Counted from the stretch's first letter, positions 48,801 to 57,099 are shown. The stretch: 64,000 bases of DNA from Phycisphaeraceae bacterium (GCA_019636755.1 JAHBWZ010000001.1:186001-250000), one strand, 5' to 3'. Numbers and translations: made by a program. Notes: generated from the sequence alone by a model not told the origin.

Positions 48801-49221
48801 GGCAGACCGCGCCGTTCTCCACGGTCGATGGGCGCGACGGCCCCTCCGCCAGACTGCCCGGTGCGAGCGTGATCTGCGCACCGACCAGGAGCGGAATGCC
48901 CGCCTGCCGCGCCGCCACGTGCGCGCGCACGACGCCCGCCAGCGAACCGTGATCGGTGACGGCGACGGCGTCGTGGCCCAGCGCCGCGGCGGTCTCGACC
49001 AGTTCATCGGGATGACTGGCCCCCCTCAGGAAACTGAAGTTGGTGGTGACCTGCAGGTCCACCCAGCGCGGCGGCCGTGGTCGGCCCGTGGTCGCCGCCG
49101 CATCGCGCACCGCGGCGCGGGACCCGGGCGCACCGGCCACGTGGTGCACGTCCGCGGCGCCGGTGCGGCGCAGCGGGTGGGGATGAGAGGCGGGTTCCTG
49201 CGGATGCGGCATCGTGCGCAC
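45805..49221 (-). CDS. dnaE2: Error-prone DNA polymerase III alpha, DnaE2 (ImuC)
   Basis: The protein has 1138 residues, normal for DnaE2. A PHP domain starts LQVTTNFSFLRGASHPDELV with AVTDHGSLAGVVRAHVAA. The polymerase core shows GRGAAANSAVCFCLGIT and DEPPDIDIDFEHERREEV, which carries the catalytic aspartates, and HVGGFVIARRRLDELVP. The C-terminal OB fold is present. DnaE2 carries out mutagenic bypass of DNA damage with ImuA and ImuB. The GTG at 49221 is 12 bp past the imuB stop; ATG 49212 is an alternative start. It is the last gene of the operon. Confidence 0.93.
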   Translation of the reverse strand: MRTMPHPQEPASHPHPLRRTGAADVHHVAGAPGSRAAVRDAAATTGRPRPPRWVDLQVTTNFSFLRGASHPDELVETAAALGHDAVAVTDHGSLAGVVRAHVAARQAGIPLLVGAQITLAPGSLAEGPSRPSTVENGAVCRDPIRVVVHASDLPSYGRLCRMLSIGRQRAAKGTYRLAVDDLAAHREGLLITLLPDDAPGAGLADAVERLRGGGAALSIGSSPRFDGRDDGRWQRHVAFACSVGVPPAALGDVRYHHPARRRMLDVLTCIRRGCTLDEAGFRLSPNAQRFLRDPEDVQRCFGARGAAGRRAIDRTLDLAEMAAGFSLASIRYEYPDEVCPPGVTPDAHLAALTWAGAAGRFPAGIPDRTRTLLAHELTLIGELGYAPYFLTVHDIVRFARSRGILCQGRGAAANSAVCFCLGITAVDPERIDLLFERFVSRERDEPPDIDIDFEHERREEVIQYVYRTYGRDRAALTAEVITWRERSAVREVGRVLGFSRDLVDRIARNLDWWRSREVDPARFRELGLDPEAPACRCFASLVAEIIGFPRHLSQHVGGFVIARRRLDELVPIERAAMADRTVIEWDKDDLEAMGMLKVDLLGLGMLSCIRRSLDTLNAGPPGFRPAADGAPLDMAGVPPEDPLVYDMICAADTVGVFQIESRAQMSMLPRLRPRSFYDLVIEVAIVRPGPIQGDMVHPYLRRRRGEEAVMFPSPEIERVLGRTLGVPLFQEQAMSLAVVGAGFTPGESDALRRAMAAWKRRGNAIERFREKFRQGMIDRGLGAGFAERCFRQIEGFSEYGFPESHAASFALLVYVSAWLKRHHPAVFAAALINSQPMGFYAPAQIIRDAQSHGVSVLPIDVNASAWACEPVHAPPAPTTPRTFDGSATFPALRLGLRLVRGLERAHAERIVDAVRRHGPFTALEPLRHASGVPVGALRRLAAADALRSLGLDRRRALWMVQSWRDEPLPLFAAPESGAGGRSSCAQAGDGAALPRPTAWEEVVHDYDAIALTLRAHPMSFLRPMLERRSTSEAALLRSPERAPTGRLLRVAGMVLVRQRPSTAKGIVFMTLEDETGTANLLIRPAVYRRFRAAARRATVLRAEGHVERDGDVVHLIVRRLEDLGRAWAHVRSRSRDFH

Positions 49222-49233
49222 TCGGTGCGAAGG

Positions 49234-50958
49234 TCACGCCCATTCGCCGTGCAGGAACCACGCGTCGCCTGACCCGTCCCGCCCATGCACCGGCGCCGGA
49301 TGCGGTGCCGGCGGCGCGTCCGATCCGGGCGCGCCGCCCGGCCCGATCCCCGGCCACGCGGCGCGGAAGATCCACAGCGATCGCCCCCCCTCCTCGCGGA
49401 TGCGCCGGTACTCGCGCTCCGTGGGCAGCGTCTCCGGGACCCGCCACCACGGCAGCGAGAGATACTCCGGCGCATCGATCGCGACCACCGATCGCGCGTG
49501 CGCACTCAGGCAGATGCGGCGCGGCACGCCATCGCCATCACGTTCAAGAACCGGCAGCGGCTGCGGCCGATCGAGGAGACGTGACGGCCGGGCAGTCCGC
49601 GGCGTCGCATCCGCACACGTTTCGCGCATCGGCGCGGTGGCACGCGGCCACGCCCAGGCATATCCGGGCGCGCGGCCCGCGGATACATGCACCGTGCGCA
49701 CCGCGTCATCCCCGCAGCATGCGACGAACCGATCGATGAGTTCTCCGCGCCGGCGGTCGTCCGTCGTCATGCCGGGATCGGCATCCACCTGCGGCGCGGA
49801 GGCCAGCAGTCCGGGCAGCGCGTCCTGGGCGGCCACCCGTGGTGCCGCGGCTCGGACGCGGACCCGGATGCCTTCCACACCGAAGCCGAGGTTGGCCCGC
49901 TCCATCACCGGACGTGCGATGATCGCCATGTGCCTGGCGCAGACGACCGGCCGCGCGAATCGGACAGGCAGTTCGAGCGGCGATGCATCGGCACGCCGCA
50001 GCACAACCACCAGCGCCCGCACGGCGACGCCGCGCCGGGCGATCCGGTCGGCAAGGTCGGCAAGCAGTCCGTGCAGCGCCGTTTCGATCGCCACGGGGTC
50101 CCGGACCGGTCCGCTGAAGCATCGCTCCACCACGATCGCCTCGACCGCCGGCACCGGCTCCAGCGGATCGTCGCGCACCCCCAGCGCGCGATCGAGTCGC
50201 GCAAGCGCCCGCCCGCCGATCCGGGAGACGAGTTCCGCACGCGGCAGGCGGCGCAGATCCGCCATCGACCGCACACCGACTTCCTCCAGCACCCGGGCTG
50301 CCGCGTCGATCTCGACCGCATCGCGCCGGCGCATCTCCGCCGTGACCATGCCATCGGAGGATCCGAACGGTGCCAGAACGGCCCGGACCGGCAGCGGATC
50401 GAGCGAGGCCGCCTCATCACCCGGCGGCACGATCGGCACCGCCGCGCGATCCGCCGCGCCGTGATACCGCGCCAGTGCGGATGCGCAGAGCGGCGTGGAG
50501 GCAATCGCACCCGCACCGGTCAGGCCCAGGCGGCGCACACGATCGAGGACGCGCGCCGCCAGCGCCGCCTCGCTCACGACCAGCCGGTGCATCCCGGTGA
50601 TGTCCAGAAGCACGCCGTCGGGCGGATCGACCGCGACCCGTGGCGTGAATCGATGGCACCACCGTGCAAGGCGCCGCAGCGCGCGGAGATCGGCGGCGGG
50701 ATCATCATCGGCCACCTGCGGTTCCTCCGGCAGCAGCGCCCGTGCTTCCACCAGCGTCATCCCCGGCGTGACGCCGGATGCCATCGAGCGCGGACAGGCA
50801 TGCGCGATGCGCCGCACGCCTGCGTGCATCTCGACGACCAGCCGGGCCGATGCGGCCCGGGAGCCGGATCGTGCGCGCCGCGCGGACGCCTCTCGGGCAT
50901 GGCTGAACCGGCGCTCAATCGGCCACAGCGGCAGCCAGAGCGACAGAATTCGATGCAT
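49234..50958 (-). CDS. imuB: ImuB, Y-family polymerase-like mutasome hub
   Basis: From ATG 50958 the protein has 574 residues. It begins MHRILSLWLPLWPIERRF, the usual ImuB start (LWLPxxxxER), and continues RIAHACPRSMASGVTPGMTL, DITGMHRLV and GAGAIASTPLCASALARYHG, a Y-family fold that, as in other ImuB proteins, lacks the full set of catalytic acidic residues (position 7-like Asp is absent). ImuB binds the sliding clamp and brings DnaE2 to lesions. The C-terminal part holds a GDAWFLHGEWA end typical for the family. It overlaps imuA by 44 bp. Confidence 0.88.
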   Translation of the reverse strand: MHRILSLWLPLWPIERRFSHAREASARRARSGSRAASARLVVEMHAGVRRIAHACPRSMASGVTPGMTLVEARALLPEEPQVADDDPAADLRALRRLARWCHRFTPRVAVDPPDGVLLDITGMHRLVVSEAALAARVLDRVRRLGLTGAGAIASTPLCASALARYHGAADRAAVPIVPPGDEAASLDPLPVRAVLAPFGSSDGMVTAEMRRRDAVEIDAAARVLEEVGVRSMADLRRLPRAELVSRIGGRALARLDRALGVRDDPLEPVPAVEAIVVERCFSGPVRDPVAIETALHGLLADLADRIARRGVAVRALVVVLRRADASPLELPVRFARPVVCARHMAIIARPVMERANLGFGVEGIRVRVRAAAPRVAAQDALPGLLASAPQVDADPGMTTDDRRRGELIDRFVACCGDDAVRTVHVSAGRAPGYAWAWPRATAPMRETCADATPRTARPSRLLDRPQPLPVLERDGDGVPRRICLSAHARSVVAIDAPEYLSLPWWRVPETLPTEREYRRIREEGGRSLWIFRAAWPGIGPGGAPGSDAPPAPHPAPVHGRDGSGDAWFLHGEWA

Positions 50959-51778
50959 CGTCCCACTCCAGAGTCCATCGGTGCGCGCCGCTGTCATCGA
51001 CCCCGCCGCCCTGCGGTGCCCGCCGGCGCACCAGCGAGAGGCACCATGCCGGCGCGGCCGACCCGGCACCGTGCGCGGGCGCTCGGCGCACGACCCACTG
51101 CGTTGCGCAGGAAAGCGGGCGCATCGCATCCCGCTCCGGGCGCGCCAGCAGGATCAGCGGTGCACGGCCGGCCAGCGCGCAGCGCTCGCCCGCCAGCTGC
51201 AGGCGCCTGGATGCGGTCAGATCAACACCCTCGCCATCCATCACGATCACCGCGCATCCGCCCGTCTCCAGCGCGGTTTCCGCGGCACGGCTTCTGCCGG
51301 CGGCATCCGGCGCGTCCACCATCACACTCGACCGCACCAGCGACAGATCGACCGGGCGACATCCCTCGGCGGACTCATCATCGATCCCCATCCACCCGCC
51401 GCCGTCATCACCACGGCGCCCCGCACACGCCGGATCGGTCCGGTCTGCACCACCGGGCCGCGGCATGAGCACCCATGGCGCCGGCCGGACGCGGGCACCG
51501 ATCCAGATCACCGCGCCACCGCAGTCCGCGGCCCGCGCAGCAAGGTGCGCCAGCACACAGAGCGGCGCCGCCCATGGCTCGCCATCCAGCCCGATGAACA
51601 CATGCACCGCGCCGCGGACCAGGCCGCCGTCCAGCACCGCGTCCACGGCGGGCCAGCCCGTCGATGCAGAGCGCCACGGGCCGCACGTGCGCACCGCCGG
51701 GGACAGCCCGCCTGCCAGCGGACTCTCGATCGGCCGGATCCTGGCCCGGAGCATGTCGATCACCGCCGGCCGCGCCAT
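50915..51778 (-). CDS. imuA: ImuA-like RecA-related mutasome protein
   Basis: From ATG 51778 the protein has 287 residues. The core reads WPAVDAVLDGGLVRGAVHVF, CGGAVIWIGARVRP and APLILLARPERD, a RecA-like layout with a degenerate Walker A, as in ImuA/SulA-like proteins of imuA-imuB-dnaE2 cassettes. The end (RWTLEWDDASNSVALAAAV) matches the family's final strands. It is the first gene of the operon and its promoter carries a GAAC-N7-GAAC element. Sequence conservation is low in this family, so context adds much to the call. Confidence 0.78.
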   Translation of the reverse strand: MARPAVIDMLRARIRPIESPLAGGLSPAVRTCGPWRSASTGWPAVDAVLDGGLVRGAVHVFIGLDGEPWAAPLCVLAHLAARAADCGGAVIWIGARVRPAPWVLMPRPGGADRTDPACAGRRGDDGGGWMGIDDESAEGCRPVDLSLVRSSVMVDAPDAAGRSRAAETALETGGCAVIVMDGEGVDLTASRRLQLAGERCALAGRAPLILLARPERDAMRPLSCATQWVVRRAPAHGAGSAAPAWCLSLVRRRAPQGGGVDDSGAHRWTLEWDDASNSVALAAAVAD

Positions 51779-51784
51779 GGCCGG

Positions 51785-51813
51785 ATGATAGGGTTCTGTT
51801 CGGGTTCCCGCAA
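51785..51813 (-). promoter_or_regulatory. imuA promoter containing a LexA-like direct repeat
   Basis: On the minus strand TTGCGG (51813-51808) and TATCAT (51790-51785) are 17 bp apart, and the ATG follows six bases later. Inside the spacer lies GAAC-N7-GAAC (51807-51804 and 51796-51793), the layout of the LexA box known from Alphaproteobacteria (GTTC-N7-GTTC on the other strand). A third GTTC copy (51798-51801) lies between. A repressor bound here would block the promoter, fitting SOS control of the mutasome. Confidence 0.6.
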
Positions 51814-52039
51814 GGCCGCAGCGCCCGTCGATCTGCCAGGCGTCCGCCCTTCCGACAGCTTCCTGCGGGGGTTTCGCCCCCATCGGCATGCGTCCGCGGA
51901 CCGCGTGGGCGAGGCGGATGATCGACGGCTCCCGATCGTGGAGATGCACCCGGACGTGCCCGACGGTCACCGCCCGGCACCCATCCACCGAAGGCCCATG
52001 CGGAGAAGCCGGACCGCGTCCCCCCGCACGGTGATCGCG

Positions 52040-52635
52040 TCATCCACCTGACGCCGACCCGCGCCGCCGACGACGAACGGTCGCCGCGCTCCACCCGGCC
52101 AGGAGCGCCATCGCGGCGCCGCCGGGTCCGGGTCCCAGCGCCTGGTGCGTGAACATGATGTCGTCGATGTAGAGCACCGCGTCCGACGGGTCCCGGAGGA
52201 CCACGCGGTCGAACGGGATGGTCGAGAGGATCCCGCCGAAGCGGGGGTCGAGGCCCCAGTACGGATACTCGCCGATCATCTCGGCCCCGATGAACAATCG
52301 TACATAGACCGCCCCGAAGCAGTTGTCGAACGCGAACGCCGTGATCGGCGTGTCGAAGCGCAGATCGACCACATCGGTGAACGTCACGAGGCCGTGGTTG
52401 TCGTGGACGCTCGTGTCGTGCGTAATGAACTCCGTCGGTCCGGCAAGATGAGCCTGTGCGAGTCGTGGGAGTGGTCGTCCAGCCACGTGCCGACCGGGTG
52501 CTCCGTGAAGGTGATCACCTCCACCCCCGTCGTCTGGCTCAGCCAGAAGTCCCTGTTGTTCGTGCAGATGATTGTGCCAGCCGCGCACTGCGAAGGAGCC
52601 GCGAAGAGCACCGGCAGCGCGGGAAGCCGGTGCAT
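52040..52635 (-). pseudogene. PEP-CTERM-like exported protein split by a frameshift
   Basis: From ATG 52635 (after GGAAAGGGAG) the first frame gives a signal peptide (MHRLPALPVLFAAPSQCAAG) and TTGVEVITFTEHPVGTWLDD. Near 52440 the sense continues in another frame: TEFITHDTSVHDNHGLVTF, DLRFDTPITAFAFDNCFGAV and FDRVVLRDPSDAVLYIDDI. The C-terminus PGPGGAAMALLAG followed by RRRRR is a PEP-CTERM-type sorting signal: motif, hydrophobic segment, basic end. The two halves together make a normal 195-residue exported protein. A one- or two-base indel, real or technical, separates them. The first half also lies in frame with the gene upstream. Confidence 0.7.
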
Positions 52636-54303
52636 GGGTCTCCCTTTCCTCTCGTCGACTCGTTGCCGGCCACCAGTTCGAGGCAGGCGATCAGCGCATG
52701 AAAGTCCGGGGCAGGTGCCCGTGCCAGCGCGCGACCACGCGCCATGGCGCTCGACGGCTCGCCTTCGGACGACGCGCATTCCTTCGCCAGCATGATCGCG
52801 CACACACCCTGGCCGAATCACGCAACCAGAACTCTCCTGCGGCTCCAGGTCGACGGCCGCATCTTCCGCCGCTTCGATCGCCCTGCGTCGCTCCTCCGCC
52901 TCCTGCCGGGCAACGAGGACTTCGGCGGTCACCGATTGCTCCATGGGCACGTCGGGCGTGGCGTAGCAGGACGGCCAGTGCGTGCCCTCCAGCCGCTCCA
53001 GGAACGCCGCGCGACGCTCGATGGCCAGCGACCAGCGCGAGATCGCGCGGCGCCCTTCCGGTGCGCCGTGGACCGCAAGCGCCTCGCGCAGCCAGGCGAC
53101 CGCGTCACGGCACTGCCGGATCCGCTCCCGCTCCAGCGCGTGAACGTCCTGCTGGTACGGCTCCCACTCGCTCTGCGCGAAACCGCGAAGTTCCACGCAC
53201 CGCTCCATCCAGGTGCGTGCGCGGGCCCGCATCGACGCATCCACCGCGCTGAGCGCCTCCAGTCGTGCCAGGAGCGCTTCCCGGACACCCGGACCATCCA
53301 TCGCCTCTTCGTTGCCGGCATCGATCACCTGCTGCACGACCTCCCGGAACCGGCGCGCCTCGATGTCCGACGGGCAGAGTTCCGGCCACGCGTGCGCCTG
53401 GAAGCGCGCCCGAAGCCGATCACCCAGGCCACCCGGCAGGCGCCCCGGCTCCGCCAGGGTTGCCACCAGCGTGCAGAGGTCCGTCATGCGGCGCCGCGCC
53501 AGCGCCAGCGCCGGCGCCGTGCTCGTCCGCAGGCCGCGGTCGTATTCCGCCAGGATGGCGTCGTGGTTGTCCGTCAGGAAGACGCGGGCCACGGAGTCCA
53601 TCCGGACCGAGTGGATCGACGCGTCCGCGCCGGCCCGCACATCGCGGGCGGCCTGCGCGGACCAGGCGGCGATGTCGGGATCACCGGGGAGGATGTCCGC
53701 CAGTTCGGCCGGCGATGCGATCTCGATCAGGGTCTCCACCAGGTCGAACGAGATTGCCGGCATCTGCGTCGCAGAGAGACTCTCATACGGTGCATGGCAG
53801 CGACGGCTCCACCACGCCCGCGCCAACCGGACCAGCGACTCGTCGATGGACGGGAGGTACTCGCCGAACGACACCAGCCATCGATCGCCGATACCGAGGA
53901 GGTCCCGGCCGAACGCAACACTGTCCTCCCGGAACCGCACCCGAAGATGCTCCAGCTCCGTCCCGAGCGAGAACGTCTCGGTGAGCACGGGATAGATGAC
54001 ATCGCCATCGGCGCGCAGCCGGTCCAGGCGCGCCGCCCGCAGTGCCCGGTCCTCCTCCTGCCACCTTGGCCAGAAGAACTCGTCGAAGAACCGGGTGTGC
54101 AGGTCGGAGAGCCGCAGGATCGCGCCCAGGATCACGCGATCGTGCGCTCCGGGCGGCGACGGACAGGTGACGACAACGCCCCGATCGCGCGCGGGCGGCG
54201 CGGCGCCGACCTGTCCGGGCACGGCCGCACTCACCGTGACGGCGACGGCGAATGCACTCGACCATGCGCGGACACGCGCCGCTACTCCGGACCGCCGCCG
54301 CAT
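52384..54303 (-). CDS. Exported protein of unknown function that has lost its stop codon
   Basis: From ATG 54303 a signal peptide (SAFAVAVTVSAAVPGQVGAA) leads a largely helical, Glu/Arg-rich protein: RFFDEFFWPRWQEEDRALRA, WLVSFGEYLPSIDESLVRLA, FDLVETLIEIASPAELADIL, RARTWMERCVELRGFAQSEW. I do not recognise it. A second copy at 62501-64000 ends VDLEP-stop; here the same place (52839-52837) reads CAG, and the frame runs on for 151 codons, through the start and signal peptide of the PEP-CTERM-like gene, to 52384. Without read-through it would have 488 residues; with it 639. The start overlaps the Cys-rich gene by 22 bp. Confidence 0.7.
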   Translation of the reverse strand: MRRRSGVAARVRAWSSAFAVAVTVSAAVPGQVGAAPPARDRGVVVTCPSPPGAHDRVILGAILRLSDLHTRFFDEFFWPRWQEEDRALRAARLDRLRADGDVIYPVLTETFSLGTELEHLRVRFREDSVAFGRDLLGIGDRWLVSFGEYLPSIDESLVRLARAWWSRRCHAPYESLSATQMPAISFDLVETLIEIASPAELADILPGDPDIAAWSAQAARDVRAGADASIHSVRMDSVARVFLTDNHDAILAEYDRGLRTSTAPALALARRRMTDLCTLVATLAEPGRLPGGLGDRLRARFQAHAWPELCPSDIEARRFREVVQQVIDAGNEEAMDGPGVREALLARLEALSAVDASMRARARTWMERCVELRGFAQSEWEPYQQDVHALERERIRQCRDAVAWLREALAVHGAPEGRRAISRWSLAIERRAAFLERLEGTHWPSCYATPDVPMEQSVTAEVLVARQEAEERRRAIEAAEDAAVDLEPQESSGCVIRPGCVRDHAGEGMRVVRRRAVERHGAWSRAGTGTCPGLSCADRLPRTGGRQRVDERKGRPMHRLPALPVLFAAPSQCAAGTIICTNNRDFWLSQTTGVEVITFTEHPVGTWLDDHSHDSHRLILPDRRSSLRTTRASTTTTAS

Positions 54304-54692
54304 GGCTCTGCCTCCGGGTCGATCATCGGGTTCGACTCGCAGTCGGCCCAGACCGTGTCCGCTTCGTGATCGCACGGCTTCGGATCGAAGATCGTGAGAC
54401 ACTTCCCGGGCCGGTACCCGCACTGGCTGCCGAATCCTTCCACGACATCGCGCGCGTGCCAGCCGTCGTCCTGATACAGCGCGACATGCGTCGCCGGACC
54501 CCACTCGATCGGCAGCGGCGGACACGCCTGCGCGGGCGATCCCGGCGGGCATACCGTCCAGATCAGGTGGCCGAGCTTCTGACAGCAGCCGCCCTGGAAC
54601 GGCGCGATCTTCACGCAATCACCGCCCGCGACCGGCGCCGTCACGGAGGCCGGTATCGCCATCGCCGCGATGAGCACGGCGCCGACACGCAC
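54282..54692 (-). CDS. Small exported Cys-rich protein
   Basis: The protein has 136 residues and starts with GTG at 54692. A signal peptide (MRVGAVLIAAMAIPASVTAP) precedes a mature part of about 113 residues with ten cysteines, including GGCCQKLG, TVCPPG and SQCGYRPGKCL, which suggests disulfide bonds. The end is acidic. No family is recognised. Its stop lies inside the next gene (22-bp overlap), so both are likely made together. The bases at the window end (63990-64000) match those just after the start of that next gene, so a second copy may lie outside the window. Confidence 0.65.
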   Translation of the reverse strand: MRVGAVLIAAMAIPASVTAPVAGGDCVKIAPFQGGCCQKLGHLIWTVCPPGSPAQACPPLPIEWGPATHVALYQDDGWHARDVVEGFGSQCGYRPGKCLTIFDPKPCDHEADTVWADCESNPMIDPEAEPCGGGPE

Positions 54693-55138
54693 CAGGACAG
54701 GATCGCTCGACAGCCCCAGGCTCCCGTAGCGTCACAGGAGAGGCCCCGTCCGCATCGAACGCCGCGCGAGCGGGGCTCTCCCAGACGCGGGCGGAGCGTA
54801 CCCCCCCCCCGACGACGCAAGCCCCGTCCATCGCCAGCCGTGCGAGGCACGTTCCGGGCAATCCCTCGGCGCCCGGATGCGTCATGGGCGGCGTGGACGC
54901 ATGACGGCGGGTGCTGGTCACGCAGAGCGGGTCATGGACACACCCTGCGCATCCTGCCCGGTCGCGTGGGCGCATCGCGATCAGCGCCGATCGCCTTGGA
55001 CGCATGGGGGCTGGGGCGCCCCCCTGCAACCACACCCGGCACGCGATGCTGACGGAACGCGCACAGGCAACGGACCCCTCCACCGTGGCCGCGGGCAGCC
55101 GCGGGACCATCGAACAGGACGGCAGGACTCCGCGACAC
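54693..55138. other. Gene-free region with a C10 run and a hairpin akin to the repeat family
   Basis: A run of ten C is at 54801-54810, about 110 bp upstream of the Cys-rich gene. GGGGGCTGGGGCGCCCCCCTGCAACC (in two parts, 55005-55030) resembles the array hairpin A and its flank. CCGCGG-GCAG-CCGCGG (55089-55104) is another small hairpin, downstream of the dockerin gene. No open frame here looks like a protein. Confidence 0.4.
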
Positions 55139-57016
55139 CTACGGACACGGTCCGAACCGGCTCAGGATGAGCAGCAGGTCGCTGAAGCCCACGTGTTCGT
55201 CATGATCCAGGTCGGCGATGCAGTCCGCGTCCTCCGGGCAGGGACCGAACGCCGCGAGCAGGATGAGCAGATCGCCGAAGTCCACCGCGCCGTTGCCGTC
55301 CAGGTCCTCGTCGCAGTCCAGCTGGAGATTGCCCCAGTCTTCCTCCACCGTCTCGACGTTGTGCCACCCGTCGCTGTGCAGTGCCGGATCGAAGTTCGTC
55401 CGGTTCTTCGTGATCACCACCCGTGCACCGGCCTGCATCCCGGCGAGCGGCCCGGCGACCGGCTCCAGCACGCCCGGTGCGATCGGCCTGTATTCGCGGA
55501 GCACCCCCGCGTCGGCGACGAAGAGGTGGCCCTGGTCGTCGACATCGATCGAGGTCACGGTCACGGCACCGGACAGTTCGTGGTCCTGCACCGCGCCACC
55601 ATCGAGGAGCGGTATCCGCCACGCCACGGGCTCGCTGTTGAACACCGCCCAGAGCACCGGTTGTGTCGGATCGAGTGCCATCACCGCCGTCTCCACGGTA
55701 CCGACGGCACCGGGGAGCGGTCTGTACGCGAGCTCGTGCTGCAGCAGTCGATCGTATGTCACGATGGCTCCGGCCTCCGGAAGGAACAGGTGCACCCAGC
55801 CACTGGCATCATCCACCGCGAGAGCCGCGACCGGACCGCTCACGGTGAGCCAGGCGACCGGGTCCGGCGGATATGCCGACAGATCGACCGCCTGCACGGA
55901 CCAGTCCTGCGCGATGTACGCGATGTTCCGGCTGCTGATGGCGATGTCCCGCGGCATCCACGACCAGACGTCGAGCTCCATCGGATCGGTGCCGTCCATG
56001 CCGATGCTGTACAGCACCTGCTCGCCGAAACCCTGATCGACGAGACCGTAGATCCGGTTCATTTCCGGATCGAGCGTCCAGACACCCATCGAGCCCGGCG
56101 GGCTCGCCGGTGTCGAGCCCGCGCCTGCCCCCCACGGCGTCGCCGCCACGGCGGTGATGAAGATGTGCGCGGTCTCGTCCCAGGTCACGCCCGCCTTCGG
56201 CCGGATCTGGAGATACCCGTCAAGCACCCGCCGCAGCGGATCGCCCGGCGTGTTGGCCAGGTTGTCCATCGCGCGCAGGATGCCGTCCTCGAAGGCGAGC
56301 CTGGATTCCGTATAGAACGTCCGGTTGACGAAGGTGGACTGCGTGGTGTTCGCCATGTCGTCCGCGGGATCGCGCACGGTGATGAAGGGGTTCGGCGTGC
56401 TGCCGCTGAGCATGCCGGTCAGCGTCACGCAGTGCCCGCCGTTCCGCGCGATGACGGGAATGCCGTTCATCGTTCCGATCGTGTCATAGAAGCCGTAGCA
56501 CAGGGCGACGAGACTGCCGTTGTACGTCGACTGCGCCATGTCCCAGCGCCTGGGCCACCAGGTCGGCGTGCGGTAGAACGCCTGCACCGTGAACAGGTCG
56601 AGAGGCACCCACGCCTCGGCACCGGCCAGCCACCCGCCGCCGCCCGTCCCCTGCATCGAGTCGGTGCCCGAGAGCAGGCCGAGGATGAACAGCGAGCCGG
56701 TGGCGATGTCGTACGTGTGGCGGTTCTGCCAGATCTGGTACCCGGGCGGTACCTCCGGGAAGCCATGCGCCGCGATGTACGCGCAGATGTTCATCACCGA
56801 CGCCGGCGCGCAGTACATGTTCCCGCTGTTCGGAAGGCCCGGAACGGACTCCGTCTGGAGCCGCCGCTGATCGAAGTCCGGCATGTGCTTCACGTTGAAG
56901 CCATACGAGGTGGTGCTCGCGTAGTGCCGGTACGTGATGTGCCCCATGGCCGCGCTGGCGGTCACGAGCGCCAGGACCGCGCCTCCGGCGGTCGGTCTGC
57001 TGATGATGGTGCCCAT
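55139..57016 (-). CDS. Exported C39-like cysteine-peptidase/propeller protein with C-terminal dockerin-like repeats
   Basis: The protein has 625 residues. After a signal peptide (AVLALVTASAAMG) an N-terminal domain shows NSGNMYCAPASVMN (Cys69), RNGGHCVTLTG (His195) and FITVRDPADD (Asp216), the order and spacing of a papain-like C39 peptidase. Residues about 310-560 are repeated strands like an NHL or quinoprotein propeller (VDDASGWVHLFLPEAGAIV, DDQGHLFVADAGVLREYRP). The end carries two dockerin-type calcium loops, DLDGNGAVDFGDLLILL and DLDHDEHVGFSDLLLIL, each ending FGPCP. Activity is inferred from three residues only. AGGAG precedes the ATG. Confidence 0.7.
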   Translation of the reverse strand: MGTIISRPTAGGAVLALVTASAAMGHITYRHYASTTSYGFNVKHMPDFDQRRLQTESVPGLPNSGNMYCAPASVMNICAYIAAHGFPEVPPGYQIWQNRHTYDIATGSLFILGLLSGTDSMQGTGGGGWLAGAEAWVPLDLFTVQAFYRTPTWWPRRWDMAQSTYNGSLVALCYGFYDTIGTMNGIPVIARNGGHCVTLTGMLSGSTPNPFITVRDPADDMANTTQSTFVNRTFYTESRLAFEDGILRAMDNLANTPGDPLRRVLDGYLQIRPKAGVTWDETAHIFITAVAATPWGAGAGSTPASPPGSMGVWTLDPEMNRIYGLVDQGFGEQVLYSIGMDGTDPMELDVWSWMPRDIAISSRNIAYIAQDWSVQAVDLSAYPPDPVAWLTVSGPVAALAVDDASGWVHLFLPEAGAIVTYDRLLQHELAYRPLPGAVGTVETAVMALDPTQPVLWAVFNSEPVAWRIPLLDGGAVQDHELSGAVTVTSIDVDDQGHLFVADAGVLREYRPIAPGVLEPVAGPLAGMQAGARVVITKNRTNFDPALHSDGWHNVETVEEDWGNLQLDCDEDLDGNGAVDFGDLLILLAAFGPCPEDADCIADLDHDEHVGFSDLLLILSRFGPCP

Positions 57017-57099
57017 GGCGATACTCCTCTGGATCGGTCCCGCGCCCCACCCCGGAAACGCAATCGGGATCGGCCCGGCGCAGAGAATCCGGCGGGATG

